A stretch of 64,000 nucleotides of DNA from contig JBBCIN010000003.1 in the NCBI GenBank assembly GCA_037200885.1, positions 248,001-312,000 of the forward strand, in the 5' to 3' direction. Positions within the stretch are counted from its first letter, which is position 1; every line of letters starts with the position of its first letter. Of this stretch, positions 63,217 through 64,000 are shown one piece after another. The stretch comes from PMG-095 sp037200885. GTDB taxonomy: Bacteria; Myxococcota_A; Polyangia; Polyangiales; Polyangiaceae. The notes under the pieces were generated by a model. The model ran no database searches. It saw nothing but the letters and a program-made list of their open reading frames with translations, and was not told where the DNA came from. The position numbers and the translations under genes were made by a program.

Positions 63217-64000
63217 ATGATCAAGTCGAAGCTGCAACCGCTTGCGCCGGTCGCGCCCCCCTCGTCCACGTTCGGAGATCGTCTGAGTGAAGAGCGGTCG
63301 CGCTGCTTCGTCGGACGACAGGCGGATCTTGCTTTGCTCGATTCGACGCTAGGCGACCCGAGTTGCTCGCTACTCTACCTGACTGGGCAGGCCGGCGTCG
63401 GCAAAACCAGCCTGCTGCACGAGTTCACGTGGCAGTGCCTGAAGCGATCCTTGCCGGTCAGCTACCTCGACGCCGCCGAGGTCGACCGCCAGAGCTTGGA
63501 AGAGCTCCAGCGCTGGTACACGCGACAGGCGAGTGCTCTGCTCGAATCGGCTCGCTCCAATCCCTCTGCCACGCGGCCTGTGCTATTGCTCGACTCCTAC
63601 GAGCGACTCGCCGTACTCGAACCGTGGCTGCTTGGGCAATTCGCGCCGGGGTTGCCGAGCAGCGTGCTGTTGATTTTTGCATCGCGCCAGGTTCAATCCT
63701 CACGCTTGGACCTCGACCCAGCGTGGGGCAGCCTGACGAGGCGATGGCAACTCTCTCCTTGGCCCGAGGATGATGCCCGACGATTTCTCGAGCATCGCGC
63801 CGTAGCCGAGTCCGCACGAGGCGCTATCTTGGACGTCGTAGGTGGGTACCCGCTCGGGTTGGCGGTTGCCGCCAACATATCGAAGAAAACTGCGGGGGTG
63901 CTTTTCACGCAGCAAAACCTGCGCGAGCTCCAACGCACCCTGACACGAGCGCTCGAGCTGCGGAGCACCTCGCGCGCGCAGCAAGTTGCCCTCGATGTCT
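63217..64000 (+). CDS. STAND/AAA-type NTPase, N-terminal part (3' truncated)
   Basis: The frame is open from ATG 63217 to the end of the window (about 261 residues). After a short leader, RCFVGRQADLALLDSTLGDP begins an NTPase domain with Walker A, GQAGVGKTSLLHEF, Walker B, VLLLDSYERLAVLEPW, and sensor-like FASRQ. DVVGGYPLGLAVAANIS is the GxP motif of STAND NTPases. Large members of this family with a LuxR, TPR or DNA-binding C-terminus act as signalling switches; the C-terminal part lies outside the window, so its output is unknown. Confidence 0.75.
   Translation, partial: MIKSKLQPLAPVAPPSSTFGDRLSEERSRCFVGRQADLALLDSTLGDPSCSLLYLTGQAGVGKTSLLHEFTWQCLKRSLPVSYLDAAEVDRQSLEELQRWYTRQASALLESARSNPSATRPVLLLDSYERLAVLEPWLLGQFAPGLPSSVLLIFASRQVQSSRLDLDPAWGSLTRRWQLSPWPEDDARRFLEHRAVAESARGAILDVVGGYPLGLAVAANISKKTAGVLFTQQNLRELQRTLTRALELRSTSRAQQVALDV

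Overview
The window is high-GC DNA with the gene content of a large-genome predatory or cellulolytic myxobacterium (Myxococcota, most likely order Polyangiales, Sorangium/Polyangium-like). The taxon is inferred from gene content: a Cys-rich-repeat/fibro-slime surface protein, Ser/Thr kinases with FHA or formylglycine-enzyme-like domains, a PP2C phosphatase, paired DUF1588-type/DUF1552-type exported proteins, about nineteen lipoproteins (many with Gly/Ala/Ser-rich linkers after the lipobox), and secreted cellulose- and galactan-type hydrolases. No rRNA, tRNA or complete mobile element was seen.

Layout. 1-4.3 kb: tail of an outer-membrane barrel, a Ste24/M48 protease, a small basic protein, a frameshifted GNAT gene and a fatty-acid desaturase. 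4.3-15.7 kb: a 1378-residue Cys-rich/fibro-slime lipoprotein ending in a good terminator, a winged-helix regulator, three small unknown genes, and three lipoproteins (Ig-like plus propeller, ice-binding-like DUF3494, propeller). 15.8-21.8 kb: a translationally coupled operon DUF2760 > Hsp70 > Hsp70-DUF3731, beside a PP2C phosphatase. 22-29.8 kb: an orphan F5/8-C domain and two tandem pairs of exported haem-motif lipoprotein plus Tat-signal protein.

29.8-48.2 kb is a carbohydrate-directed lipoprotein region: GH45, two GH43-like enzymes, a decayed GH128-like relic, a heparin-lyase-fold lectin-like protein, a LamG protein, an SMP-30 protein and a GH5 enzyme. Signalling genes lie between them: an FHA protein, an OmpA/PA14 protein next to a kinase-FGE fusion, an ECF sigma factor with a partner and an outer-membrane protein, and a UbiA-like membrane protein with a methyltransferase. 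A multiply frameshifted pseudogene also lies here. A degenerate pair of CRISPR-like repeats follows the GH5 gene.

48.8-64 kb: a dicarboxylate/amino-acid symporter, GAPDH, small lipoproteins, a class III cyclase, and then the most unusual locus of the window (53.7-57.8 kb): two full-length pentameric ligand-gated ion channels (Cys-loop superfamily). They are accompanied by two mutually paralogous Cys-rich lipoproteins and a membrane-anchored beta-domain protein. The right end holds a metallophosphoesterase, a response regulator diverging from a histidine kinase that has a convincing sigma-54 promoter, a Cys-rich lipoprotein, a kinase-FHA fusion and a truncated STAND-type ATPase.

How the parts fit (inference): the window looks like a cell-envelope sensing and polymer-degrading region. 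Surface lipoproteins bind or cut polysaccharide, while kinases, FHA proteins, an ECF sigma factor and ligand-gated channels report on the periplasm.
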